Assembly: GCA_003342895.1 (NCBI GenBank)
Contig: PTFA01000035.1
Span: 4,319,114-4,383,113, forward strand
Length of the DNA stretch: 64,000 nt
Direction of reading: 5' to 3'
From: Casuarius casuarius
Lineage: Eukaryota > Chordata > Aves > Casuariiformes > Casuariidae
Position numbers and translations under genes: made by a program
The notes under the pieces: model-generated
What the model was told of the DNA's origin: nothing
Database searches by the model: none
Seen by the model: the letters and a program-made list of their open reading frames with translations, nothing else
Shown: one piece after another, positions 40,546-53,445 of the stretch
How the letters are laid out: every line of letters begins with the position of its first letter
How positions within the stretch are numbered: the stretch's first letter is position 1

Positions 40546-43500
40546 ATTTGCTTGTATCAGAGCTTGAACAGGCACCTGCAGAAGACAGAATTTCCCCACA
40601 TACCCCCTCAGCTCCAGAAGAGTGGAGGGATTCCTTCCATCTTTGAGGCAAAAATCAGCCACAATTGAAATTGGTCATAATACTGAAAAGTGAAGGTACC
40701 AGGTACTTTCAAAGTGCCCTGTTTCCTCATAGGTTCATATCAAGCCAATTGCAGTTACTGGATTTTGTTTGAAGAGAAGTTTTTCTGAATCAAATGTCAG
40801 ATATGCTGCGATAGTTTTTTTTTGCCCAGAAATCCAAAATATTGACCACTTTCTACAATTACTTTGGAATAACCCATCTAAATATCACTTGCCAGTGTAG
40901 CAGCTGAGGATATAAACAACAGTTTCTATTTCTTCCACTCTTTCCCTGTAATACACAAATAACCAAGTTTCAAAGTTTCACAGATTAGCAGTCTTCCGTT
41001 TGTTACAGGTCTTGGTGATGGATTTGTGACAAGCAGGATACAGACGGTCACACTGGACATTCTTGTGGACTATTCTGGATAGAAAGTATACTAGACTGCC
41101 AATTCCAATGCAGGCAATTGGATATTCTCAGCCATGCTGTGCCTTCCAGTCCTATACCCTGATAAGACTGTTTACCTCTGTTATTCCTGAACTGATTATA
41201 TGGAGGATGGCAGTTAATAGGCAGGTTTAAATGTACCTTGGCTGGATTGCTATTCCCAATTGTAACATGACTGCAGCTGGAAAAACTTGGATCTAAACAC
41301 ATCTCAAAACAGCCCCAAATGCTAGGAATACCCCAAAACCAAATAGTCAGTATACTTGTGTCTATAGCATACTACTACCCCCATAGAAGTCTGGTGACAA
41401 AATTATCACCAAGTACATATATTATACTCCAATCTTCTTCACAGAATAGAGAATTAACACTCCCTGTCTCAAAAAGGATTATATACTTGACTGAATGAAA
41501 ATACATTTACCATACAACAACTACATGCAATGTCAGTCAGTCTGCAGTCTGACCTGACTAGATATGAACTACCTCCAGGTCCGCAAGTTTTATACATCAA
41601 AGCCAGCTGGTGTCATGAAATGTCTGCCTGCATGTAGGCATAGTCTATATGTCTGTATTACTGGGTCCCTTGCAAAACATATACAGGAAAAGGCAATTAC
41701 TCCCTAAGTAATTCATGTATGCTTGAATCTCTCTTATTCCAATTTTATTCACAGTAAAGCCAACCAGACCCTTGATCTCTTTAAGACAGAAAATGCAAGT
41801 TCTCAGCATCCAGGTGAATGGCATCTTCAAAAGGCTCTTCTAAATACAATTCTGTCTGTTTGGTACTCAACATGCTTTGGTTTTCTTTAGCTAACTAGCT
41901 TATTTTCCAATAATTTTATCCAGACTGGAATTCTCTTACTAAATACTAGTTGAATTGGAGGTTAGAGACGAGAAGGGCAAAAGCCAAGAAAAGTTTACCT
42001 AGACTTAGGTCCTCCCCAAATAAAAAAAAATATCTAATTTATCCTTTAGTTCACAAGTTATGTTCCAACCATTTGGTTTTCTTCTGAAATATTTTCATAT
42101 CCTCAAAGTCTCCCATGACTGCAGAGATATCTTGTGCCATATCTCAATAAATAAAACACCAAATGTAATAAATATAAAGAAAACAAATATTTAGGAACAC
42201 AGCATGAATAGCATACTTGCACAACAGAAGAAAATGATTGCTGACTTTGTAAATGAGAGAAGTGCTAAAGGAATACCAAATTTCATTGCCTATGACAACA
42301 ACACTGAATATCACACTTTTCTACGCAAAGCTTACAAATGTCAAGCAGCAAGCACGGTCATTATTCCATCTAAGTGCTGAGAAGCTCTTTGCCTTTAAAA
42401 GTTGGTTTGCATTGCTGTTACTTCAACATTACTTTCCTTTAAAATCTTCAGACTACTGTGTTTAAAGGTTCATTGCAAATTAATCCACTAGCAATATTTT
42501 AAACATTAAGAATGAATATTCCCTCTCCTATCTCTGACAAATTGTTTTGTTTCCTGACATGAATTTATTATGGAAAAGTGCCATTTTTCTTAATAATTGG
42601 GACAAATCTACATGAAGCATTCATATTTCAAGATTACAGTATTATTGCTTCAATACATTTAAGAAACACTGACGACCTGATTAGAGTCAACCAAGAAGCA
42701 GCTAGTATTACATATCAATCAACCTGACAACCTGAAAGACATCTTAAAAGTAGGAAGTTTCTTTACAGACTGTATTAGGGACAGGAATAGATCAAATTCA
42801 ATCTTGAAATGCTTTTGCACTGAAATATAACAGGCTTTCTTAAAGAAAAATTTACATATTTAAATATGGTAATGCAAAAACTGTATAGTGAAGTAAAATA
42901 GGGTAATTTAATTACAAGAACAAAATCCAAGATCTCAAAGTAATAGAAAACCTGTAACACAAATTCTAATCTGGCATATGACAGCTGCAGAATGAATTCA
43001 AAAGATTTTTACCAGACTAATTATCTGTTAATGGCCAGGCTCAGCGGGACACAACAAATTCCCAAGATTTAGCTTCCAAGTCATGTGACTTGATCTTAGC
43101 ATGGCAGATGGCAGACAATGACTGCATACCATTCATTTATTCTAAGAGCTACACACACCATTTTTGTAGCCCAGTACTAAAATTATTATAATCACATATC
43201 AACAGAGATACAATGTTACCACTGGTGACACTACTATTTTCCCAGTGATTGTTTCCCACTCTGCACAGCATGTCATTTTTATTAAGTGCTGTCAGCTCTT
43301 GGAAGGCGCAGACAAAAACTGAAAACCCAGTAGGATTTATCTTCTCTATAGAACCACAAAGACTCCAGCAAGTAGGATATCAGTTTTAACAGGACAGGCG
43401 TGCTTGCTTTCAGTTAAAATGTCAGCATATTTTTTTCAGTTGCCATTCTCCAATTTAAAAGTGCTAATTTCAAATCAGGGTCTGATTTTGCATCCATTTT

Positions 43501-46500
43501 AATACACCCCTATTTTACCATCCCACTCCATCAACTCCTTACTCTGACGACAGTGAGTATTACTGATTATGTATCTAAACACAACCTTGCTGAAAAAGAT
43601 TAAATTCACATCCAGTAGATACCAACCATTACATTGTCTGTAATGTTACACCACATCCCCAGAACCGGTAACCTAGGATTATTCTGCGGGGGAGAAGGGG
43701 AGAAAAAAAGATACATGTTAACTGGTCTATCTGTACTGTATTTTGGATTCTTGATCTCCAGAAAGCAAGAACAACACACAAGGTTGCCCCTCCAATTCAG
43801 ATCACCTTTGCTCTAGAAAGTAGTTTTTTCAGTGCTAGAACTGTGGCAATTTCACATGGCATGACCTTTTTTTCTTGCACACGCATCAAAGTTTAAGAGC
43901 TTCCTTAGCATTATTGCTCACTGCCAGTTTAAGACACTCTTACATGACTCATTAGATGTGCAATTTTTTTTTTTTAAGACTTTTTCTGCAGCACCACTGT
44001 ACCATTGTATTTTTATGAAGTGTTCTAGAAAGCATTCCCTGCCTCAATTTGTAGCCAGAAAAAGATGTCTGTATACTTATTTTTAGGGTACTTTCAGATC
44101 CTTGCAGCAATGACAGAGCAGAGTTATTTTTGGGTTAGTTTGAAATACCACTACCTTCCGTAACTACAGATGGGAATATTTCTATGTCCATGGATGGAGG
44201 CCAAAATTATCTCCTTTCTTTGAATACACTACTTCCTCCTGCCCTCTAGCAATAAATAATCAGGGTTTCCCGTTTTAGGCATACTGATTTAAAAGGCTGA
44301 ACAAAAAATACTGTCTAGTAGGTCCATGGGTAAATTTATTTCCTGTCATACTTCCTCAAGACTAGGGCTACTTTAATTCTTTTCTTTTTCTTAAACTTGC
44401 CAGATTTGTATCCCATACCCAATAGACAAACATCTCTCAAGAGCTGTTCTCTGAAGTGATTCTAGCCCCTAGCTGAGGCTCAAGCTTCCCTAAATCACAT
44501 AGCTTTTCAAATATTGGGACAGGCTTGTTAGTATCAGGCCCAAACTGCCTAACTGTAAGCTCTGCTATGTGAATTTCTCTGTGGGATGCGTGTGTGTTTT
44601 CATGCACATTTTATCACCGGGCATTCAGACATTTGTTATTTTGTCTCTAGTTCAAAAACTCTTCCAAAGTTGCGCACAGTCTCCAGTTACCAAAAACACC
44701 CACCAAAAATAAAGCTCTCAGGAACCTCAAACAGTTTATAAAACCCCATTCATCTACCTTACAGTAAGGCCAGCTAAACTTAAATCACTCCAACCAACAT
44801 AAAGATTGTACTGAATTAAATCTTTTCCACACAGTGGACATAGTCCTCATTTGTGTTATTTACTACATAACATGAAGGTTAATATGCTTTTTCCTGTGGA
44901 CAGCAACCATGAATTCTGGAAAGCCTTTCTGCCCAACATTTCTACTCTTTTAGTAATTATATTGTCAATCACAACCATAGTGTCAAATCACTGAGTACTC
45001 TGCTGGGGTTTTTTGGAAATTTTTCACTGCTTTATGAAGGTTGACTCTACCTCTTTGGATACTTAGCCTTTAAGTTTTTGGTCCCAAATCCTAGCGCAGT
45101 CTCCTTACGGGATCTGCATTAACCTACCTGAAAGTGTATGATTAGAAAATTCAGCCTCAAATTTATCACACACCCTTGTGCATTTTGTTTCTTTTTATAC
45201 TCCGGCATCTTTGTTTGTATCTATGCACTGTGTAGCATTGACCATCTCCACAAAAGTTAACTGAAATCTACAACATTAAACACTTTAGAAGCACCTACTG
45301 TCAGAAATGAAGCCATTATCTAGTTCTCCCTGGTTCCTTTTTCCTAGCACCTACTATCCTTTACACATTTTCTCCAGCTCTTCTCCAGAAATTCAAGCAT
45401 ACTTTACTTTGCTGCTTCTTCAGCTATTTTCTGAGTTAGCTTAAGTGTTTGGGGCCGCATCCAGAAATCATTCGGAGGCAAGAAATCTGACAGAAGGCTG
45501 CTTCATTCTGGTGCACTGGTTGTATCTGGTGGCTGTTGCTCAACTAGATCTGCTGTAGTTGGGCTTTGCTGCTGAAAGTGCAATTCTCTACAGCTGTTAC
45601 ATGAAGTTGACAATGAGAAGAGTGGGTACTCTTCGCTGAATGCAGGGACTTTCATTCCCCATTACAGTTCAAAGTCCTGAAGCCAGGTGACCAAAGACGC
45701 TTCTCTTTGCTCACAAATGCCCAATTTTTGTGTGATCTGCAAGGCAGAGAATCACTACCTTCACAGCTGGCACTGACATTCCTCTATAACAGTATATATG
45801 TTTTTCTTAAGAGTTGTGAGGAACACAAGGGCTAAAGGTGTTGATCCTCATATCTGCAGATTAATGCAACGTTTAAGCTGAAAGGGCCGTTTTAAATTTC
45901 AGTGCAACTAAAACTGCACAAAAATTAGACCTTTCTATATATTTATAAAATTGCCTCCAGCAGACATTCAAGTTTGTGCTGTTTCCAATACATTTGTGAG
46001 AATGGCTGTACTAGGTTAAAGCCTCAGACAGAAGATAAAGCCTCTTTTTGATTTCAATAGCTTTTGACTACATGCAATGCCTGCTAATATGGAAGCAAAT
46101 CTCCATTAGAGTCATTTCTAACACCTGCAATGAGATGTCACACAGCAATTTAACAGTACAGTTAAGTTACACTAAAAATAAAGAATGAGATATTCGCAAC
46201 ACTTAGTTCCTACCGCCTAGTTCCTCAAAAAAGAAAGTGCATTGCTGATGAATAAGACACAATTAAAAAAAGTTGCCTTTGCACATGAGGTGGAAAAGAA
46301 AACTGAGCTAAAGGCAAATTTAAAACTATCTAGTTGACTGCAACAAAATTTAAAACATTTCATCTCAAGTATGACTTCAAATACAAAACTGGAAAAAAAT
46401 TCATAATTCTAAAAATGTCTCAATACTAAAAATTCATTTCTGAGATAAAGATTATAGTAGAAATGCCATATTAATGGAGATTTTCAGATCTAAATGACAG

Positions 46501-48268
46501 AAACCTATAACCTAGAAAAAGTGAAACGAGAAGTTGGGGAGTATCAGTCGTACAAATAAACAAGATCTCTTCTGCTCATACCTAGCTTCGGTTGCTAGAA
46601 AGAACTGCTATCTATGATGGATATTTTAACAGTTGCAGTTGGTCTCCTTAGTATTTCCAGTAGAGAACAAATATAAAAATCCAGTTTTTAGAAGCCATCA
46701 TCTCTCTACTAAGAATGTTCAAAACTGTCATTGGAAAATAAAAAAATTACTGATAGAGTATAAGTCTGATGAATACTTCCAAATGGAATATCTGTTTTCC
46801 TCAGTTATTTAACTTTTAATGGAAATAAGTTCCCTATGAAAAACTTTGCTAACAGAAAATAAGGGAACTTTTGGCTTAAATTTAGAGATAGCCACCAACA
46901 TACTATGGCCCATCATAAAAGACCTTTGAGATAAGATTTATCTGTGGTATGTTCTCACTAGTTTGGAATTCAGCATAGAAGGGCTGAGTCATCCACCTTT
47001 TCAGTCTTGTTATGGATTTCCATCCATGAAATCACAACATGATGTATGTTTGAAAAGCTACTACCTTCCTGAAGCGAAGATTTCATTTTCTCTTATTGAC
47101 AAATAACCTATGCTTCAGCGTTCTATAGGGTTTTTTGTGACTTTCTCCCAGGAAATACATATTTTTTTTTCCCCTCAACCATACACTTCACTCTTTTAAA
47201 CAAATAGTTTACAACAAACAAATAGGAGGTAATTTTCCATTAAGTCACTATCCTACAGTTTACAATAATTGTTACTTGAAGTTTGTTTAGAAAGACAGAG
47301 AAACCCTCCATTCTCTTTGGAGAAAACAAAAGGTTAACTTCCCAACGGGAGAAGCTCCAGTTTGACCGCCCTTGCTTCACAGTAGGAAAGTGGCAGATTC
47401 CAGCAAAGAAGAGAGAGGAAAAATGCAGCCAAGTAAGGAAAACACTTCAGTCAGGCAAAATACATCAGGCAAACCTCAATGTCAGAAGCACAGAGCCTGG
47501 AGCAGCGGAAGCCTATATTGCAAAATTAAAGCCTAGTTACTTTTATAGGAATATTTTTTCCTCATGAAAACATCACAGAAGTCTTGGGGAGGAAAAAAGC
47601 TTTTTGTTCATCTGCTTAAAAGCAAAAAAGTCAGCCTTGTATCAATGTAAAAGAAAATGTTAAAAGAAACTCTGTACTTGAGGCTACACATCCCTAATAT
47701 TCAAGTAGCACCATCCATATCAAAACTGAAGATAAAAGGAAGCCTTGTACGTTATAAAATCTTACAATCTAAAGCTAGATAATTCTTTTTCTTTATACAC
47801 AATATTCAAGGAAAATAACTGACATGGATGTTACTCTCTGTGTTACTATTATCAAGATGCTGCTATAGTCAAGATTAATGAAGTCAGAACAGTAGATGAA
47901 AACTGTTCTGAGGACATCCTCTTTGTTGTACCATTCCAAATTAAAAAGAAGGTTTCTTTGGAGATCACTGGTTTCATGATCGTTCCCCACCACCCACCAT
48001 TAAATACCTCAACAGAAAACAACAAAATCACCCCGTAAGTTAGCAAGAGAAACACATACTCCCTAATAAAAGAACACAACATTTTATATATGGATGCTTT
48101 AGACACTTGAATTTCAGGATCAATTCTATGTTCTAAGAACACACAACTTGTTCCCTCTCAAAAATTGCAAAAATATTTATTTCCTCAAAAATAAAATATG
48201 AGGGAGAGGGAAAAAACCCTGAGAAACAAGAGCTACATTTATAAGAACACAGCCATTTACAAAATGCC

Positions 48269-48282
48269 TTTTTTTTTTTTTT
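48269..48282. repeat. Poly(T) run, 14 bases
   Basis: This is a T homopolymer followed by CCCC, about 230 bases left of the ambiguous base. The region 48.2-48.53 kb has several homopolymers. Confidence 0.85.
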
Positions 48283-48496
48283 CCCCAAATGCTTGCCTTT
48301 CAAGCTGTGCCAACAAAGGGACACACATAAAAGATCTGCCTCACTAGCAGATTTAGAAGAATAAGCAATTACCACATTAGGGAAAACGGGCTCAGAAATT
48401 TCCACCAATTGGTAATTGGCAGCAAAGCAACTCTTCATTTACCAAACCCCACAAAGCCCTTAGGCGCCAACCCCTACATATACCAGCAAAGAACAA

Positions 48497-48528
48497 AACA
48501 AAAAAACANACAAAAAAAAGCTTGTTCT
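48497..48528. other. A-rich simple repeat with one ambiguous base (N at 48509)
   Basis: A low-complexity stretch of A's with scattered C's contains the only N in the window. Base composition changes sharply at this point: A-rich on the plus strand to the left, T- and G-rich with more CpG to the right. It may be an unresolved consensus base in a homopolymer, or the scar of a contig join. Confidence 0.7.
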
Positions 48529-49448
48529 AGCGTGAGATCTCTTTTCATCCTTTGCATTGTTCACGTTGACTGTGGTGCCGTATGGTTTCCTCATAAATTA
48601 TATTTTCCCTTAAGATACTGCTTGGTTTGTATCTCTAGCCTTGGAAGTTTCTTCCCTCCTCTAATCACAAGCTCTTCCTGCACGGGGCTTCTTTTCTCTT
48701 CCCTTAAAGACAGCATAGCCTCTCTATTTGGGAGGCAGATAGCAACCCAGTTTCCAGTTTGGGCGTAGAGCAAATTGTACTTTACAAAGTTGCAAAAACA
48801 TAAGATGACCCTGATTTTTCTGTAATATATAGTAACAAGTGGCAATTTATATACTGCTCTTCAGAGTATGGCAAAAAACCCCCATGTCCTTATTGTAAGT
48901 CTACGAGGAAGTGTGTCTGAAAACAAGCAAGTCTGGAAGTGTTGCTGTGTTGTGCAGGTAGTTGCACTGAAATTCATGACCCTGCTGTGTACCTTCCAGC
49001 ATAAATGAGAAGAAAGTTGCCCCAACAGTAAAATTATGTTAAAATAATGCGGAGACTGTGAAGTGAAAGCCTCTGAAGCTAGCAAATGGCAGAAGCGAGT
49101 CCGCTTTCTGCAGCTGCAGTCTGAGCTGGGGAGTACGTGCGGTACGGCAGTCTCCTGCTACATTGGCTCCTATTTTATGCAAGGCAGTAGTTTTGCTGTA
49201 GTAACAGGTGATACGTTCTACTGTAAGACATGGTTTTGTGGGTTTTTTTGTCAATATTCTTTTTTCCCTGACTCTTTGGCCCCAGCCCTCCGTGGCTCTC
49301 TGAGTTAGTGCATTTCTTCATTTCTGTAGAATAGCCGAGGGGGCCCTGCAGAGCAGGACAGACCCTGGGTTTTCGGGTTCAGTTTTGTATTGGCTTTTTA
49401 AGATACTAAATTAGAAGTTCTGTTAGTGATAACAGGACTGGACGAATG

Positions 49449-49458
49449 CCCCCCCCCC
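49449..49458. repeat. C10 homopolymer
   Basis: This is a run of ten C's with further C's just after. It is prone to sequencing and replication slippage. Confidence 0.85.
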
Positions 49459-52400
49459 TCCAGTCGTGTGATTCCTGTATATGCAGGGAATTTTAATAAC
49501 TTTAGTTTTTCACTTTAAACTCTTCTGGAATGGGACTGATCAACCAGATTTTTCTTGAGGCCTGTTAGCAAACTAATATTCAATTTATGTTAAAAAGAAA
49601 GCTTTCAACATAAAAAGTGTGAAATGGTACACTTCAGACTTTAGTGCTGAGTCCGAAGGTTCAGGCAGAGGAAAAGTTATGTTAGAAATCAGTGAGAGAA
49701 CTTAAGTGCAGCTGCCAGAATGGTGAGGAGTCTTTCATGTTTTTAAACATTAATTTTAAACATTTGTTGACAGTGAAATGCAGAAAGTAAATTGATGGCA
49801 CCCCTTCTGAGAGGATTTTTGTTAGTGATTTGAAGTGATTTTCTATGGCATCACAAGTGCTGAGCAGCATTCGGTATTACTGTTCAAGTTGCGCATCATC
49901 ACCACTGGTGCTCATCCGTTGTTCGTTAGCACTGGAGAGTTTGGGTAATGCTTGTTCAGGGTGGACTTAAGATAATTGTGGAGCAGGCATCCGGTGGTAC
50001 CTCATATCAGTACATCAGAGCTGTGTCTGTACTTTGGACAGGCATGCCTATGAAACACCGATGTCATGAATTCGTCAGCCTCGTATGATGACTAAAAATG
50101 TAAGACTATCTTCATGCCTTAGGTGAGTGTTTCTGCCTTGAACTGATGAACCTTCATGTCTAGCATATAGTCGTGGGCTATTTCTAAATAAATAATCCTT
50201 TTAGAAATAGTTATTTTTTAGCACTGTTTTGCTTTTTCTTTCTCAGGTTCTTTGCCTCGCTGGCTGACTTTTCCTGGTAGCCTTGACGTTTGCTTTCTGT
50301 TAGTGACACCCGCTGCAGCCTCCTAGGCTGCAGACACGCTGCCAGCGTCAGCTTGGCAAAGGCAGTTGCATCTTTCCTACCGCTGACTGAAAATTCAAGT
50401 ATGCCTCTAAGCAGCAATCTGGGAATGTTTTATGTATGAAGACCTTATTTACTGAAGGAAGCAAGTTTTCAGATGGATTTTAATTGCTATTAAGCAAGTA
50501 GTGTGGCAGATGTTACCCAAAAATGTAACAAGGCACCGATCCTGTCCTGAAAAGCGTGGTTTACTCTTGCAGTCCTGCTGTGTTTGTGGGTTGCATCCTT
50601 TGCACAGTTTACAAACCAGTTTCTTGTTTGGCCTAATCTAATGACCGTACTGCAGAAAAGCAATTTGGATGAAACAGGAACGTATTCCGAGCAAGGAAGT
50701 AGGGGATACCGAAAAGGATAATTTTAGCTTGGGGATCACATTTGCATTTTCTGAGCATGGCTTTTTTATTTCTGTAGCACATGCATTTCCATATGGAAAT
50801 TCCTGTTTGCCTCTGTGTAGTTTGGGCATTAGATTAAAGGAAGACATGCTTCTGCTTTGCAGTAAAAAGTATCTGAGAATGTTTAATAATAATCTTCTTG
50901 TATATATTGTTGAATTTTTTTTAAAAGCCTTGACACAGCATCTCGAGGCTTAAAAAACCCAGCCTTTTCCCTATTCTGTGGTTCCAGCTAGCTTGACAGT
51001 GACAGTGTATTTGACCGAAGCAATATGATTAGATCTTTCAGACCTTGGTGCTTTTCAGATAGCGTGTTTATGGTGTATTTTTTGGCGCTCCCTTGGAGAG
51101 TCTGTAGTGACTCTCAGAAACACTCTTCTGTCCATCAAAACAAAGCACGGTATGGGGTTGTATGGGTAGTTTGTTTGCACTTTCAGTAATGCAATGCTTA
51201 ATGTTTCTGGAATTGCTGCCTTTGAGTCAGTCATGTCATGTAAAATACGCTGTTCGGAGAGGTTCTGTGAAGAACTTCATAGAGGTTAGAAACATTTTAA
51301 AGGCTTATGAATGAATAACTTTTTTATTTAGTGGGTTTTTTTGTTGTTAATTAATAAATTTTAGTTGTAAAGCTAGCCTAAGTACTATGAGAACAGCGTG
51401 TTTTCTGTGAACGAATAACCTTCTCCCTAGCCTGTTGCCTCTGGTGAAACGCAGAATTCCCCCTCTGCCCCGGCGCCGTGCCCCAGCCTCACCTGGTGAC
51501 TTTTTTATTGCCCTCTTTGCAGTATTAGTGTTGCAGTGACAAATTTGTATAAATTTGACGATACCAAAGGCTGCCGCTGCCTAGGAAGCGAGCACCATTA
51601 CAGGGGTGACTTTGCTTAGGCTGGATGGGAGCGTATGGGTGTTTTCTCCCGAAGCAATGACAGCTCCTCTCCGAGTTTAAACTGATTTCCCCTGTGCTGC
51701 AAGGCCTCCTCATCGCCTATACGTACGCGCCATATGTTTGTTGTTTTAACTAAAGCAATCGCTTTAATGTAGCGTGTGTGGCTGTAGCCGTCACAGCGTT
51801 TCTACCTGCTGTGTGCTTGCCATATGTGTAAACAATTTGCTGATTTTAGTTGTATGACCTATTGGCCTCTGCCTGTATAAACAACCGGAGGCCAAAGTGC
51901 AGAGAGATCAAGGGGAAACTTTAAACATCCTGCCAAATCTGCAGTCCATTAAGGATACGTTAGTATCTGGTTACAACCAATCCTTTTGTACTGCCAGATA
52001 ATTTGTTCGTAACACATTTGGGAAGGATTCATCTGGTTCATGGATGCTTTAGTGAACTTTTTGTATTTCCTTTTACTTAAAGGAAATTTTTAATTGTCTG
52101 AATGCTCTCCAGCTCCATATTTACGTAAAGGAGCAGCCAGCAGGACTGCAGGTACTGAGCTGGAGAGGGCCCGTTCCCCTCCGGGGCTCGGGCGGCTGGA
52201 AGCCCACGCTGGGGCAACCTCTGCTCAGACCCCTCGTGCACGGACGCTTCTGTGGGCGTTTGCTTTTGCCCTCCTGTTTAGTTATTTTTGTGAACTAATG
52301 CTTCCTGTAAGAAGGGGAAAATAATCCAAAGTGATAAATATTTGGGAGACCTAGCAGTTCTGATATTCATATTTTTGCCTGAAAATGTTGTTACAAATTT

Positions 52401-52940
52401 TGGCTGCCTTTAATAAAAGTTTGCTGTGGATAATTCTTCAGAGAGACAGTGAGGAAGAGACGGCGTTGCTGAGCCAGCATCACAGCTCCCACACGTGTAG
52501 GCTTCGGGAGTCCTCTCCTTCTGCTAGCAAACTCCAAATACTCTCTCTTACTGAGTCAGAGTTCCTTATTTCTTAATTTCCATTTGGTTTCTTTATCGAA
52601 AGGTGGTTGCGATTTTTTTTCCCACCTAATTTCATGCTGTATGCTTGTACAAATAAAACCAAGAGAAAGAGGACTTTCAAATCCTAAATTTTCTCTGAAG
52701 GTGCTTACTGTAGCCTCTGGAGAGCACTGTAATTAGCTTAATTTTGTGTTTAGAGATTTAATTATGTGTGTTCTGTCTGATGTGGGACTTGCCCATCTGT
52801 AGCTTTCTTAAAAAATGTCAGCTTTGTACAGTGACATAATCACATTGGTATTAAGGTAAGAAACCGGCTTTCAGTGGTGTTTTCCTGTGTTGAGAAGTCA
52901 TGCTAACACATGCTCTACTTTACACATGGAGATTTAAGTA

Positions 52941-53280
52941 CTAAAGTTGGGGAGACAGACTGTTGGGGAAAGGGATATGGTGTAGAAAGAGTAGAGAACG
53001 TCGTGGGAGACAAATGACCCAGGTGCAACAAAAAAAGCATGTGTGGAGGGAGGAGGAAAAGTGAGAGGTAAAGGGAGAAGTGCCAGCAGCATCTAGAAGG
53101 AGCTCTGTGAAAGAGGAGACGGGAAGAAGGCATTAGTGCTTAAAAGGGAGAGAGAAGACAAGCAGGGAAGTATGGTAAGAGGATTAAAAAAAATGCTGAG
53201 ATTGTGAAGGAAGGAAATAAGCCTTAGTGCAATAAGCCAAATAGCACGTGGAAAAGAAAGGAGGACTGCAGGAGCTCCTG
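52941..53280 (+). repeat. Purine-rich (GA-rich) tract
   Basis: About 340 bases on the plus strand are dominated by G and A, with words such as GGAGGGAGGAGGAAAAG, AAAGGGAGAAG and GGGAGAGAGAAGA. The runs are interrupted, so this is not a simple microsatellite. It stands out from the T-rich flanks and leads into the GC-rich patch at 53.3 kb. Long purine tracts can form triplex DNA. Confidence 0.6.
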
Positions 53281-53284
53281 CATG

Positions 53285-53445
53285 ACCAAACATCCCTCCT
53301 CGCCTTCCGTCAGCAGCTTTCCCAGGTGGGGCAGAGGAGTTTGGGCGCTGGCCCCGCTGCGCAGCAGGCGAGAAGATGCCCGCGGCTCCCGGCCCGGGGC
53401 AGAGGCACGGCGGGGGCTCCTGGCTGCGCTCGCGGCTTAGGGAAG
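53285..53445. promoter_or_regulatory. Small GC- and CpG-rich patch
   Basis: About 160 bases have many CpGs (gggcgc, cgctgcgcagcaggcgag, cccgcggctcccggcccgg). It follows directly on the purine-rich tract. No TATA box, clear exon or conserved protein was seen. It could be a small CpG island or merely a GC-rich spot. Confidence 0.35.

Larger units (their letters stand above)
19422..48508 (-). other. Exon-free stretch, probably DCLK2 intron
   Basis: About 29 kb with no recognisable exon on either strand. I looked for the rest of the doublecortin domains (for example KPRKAVRILLN or YTLDGKQ) and did not find them. The plus strand stays A-rich up to 48.5 kb, as in the DCLK2 introns on the left, which fits transcription from the minus strand. 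It contains T19 (28043-28061), a CA microsatellite (29979-30017), A-runs (35859-35875, 36380-36393), an AT-rich inverted repeat (40518-40545) and T14 (48269-48282). A somewhat GC-richer, CpG-containing patch lies at about 20035-20230. Open frames of up to 119 codons lack domains and are treated as chance. Confidence 0.65.
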
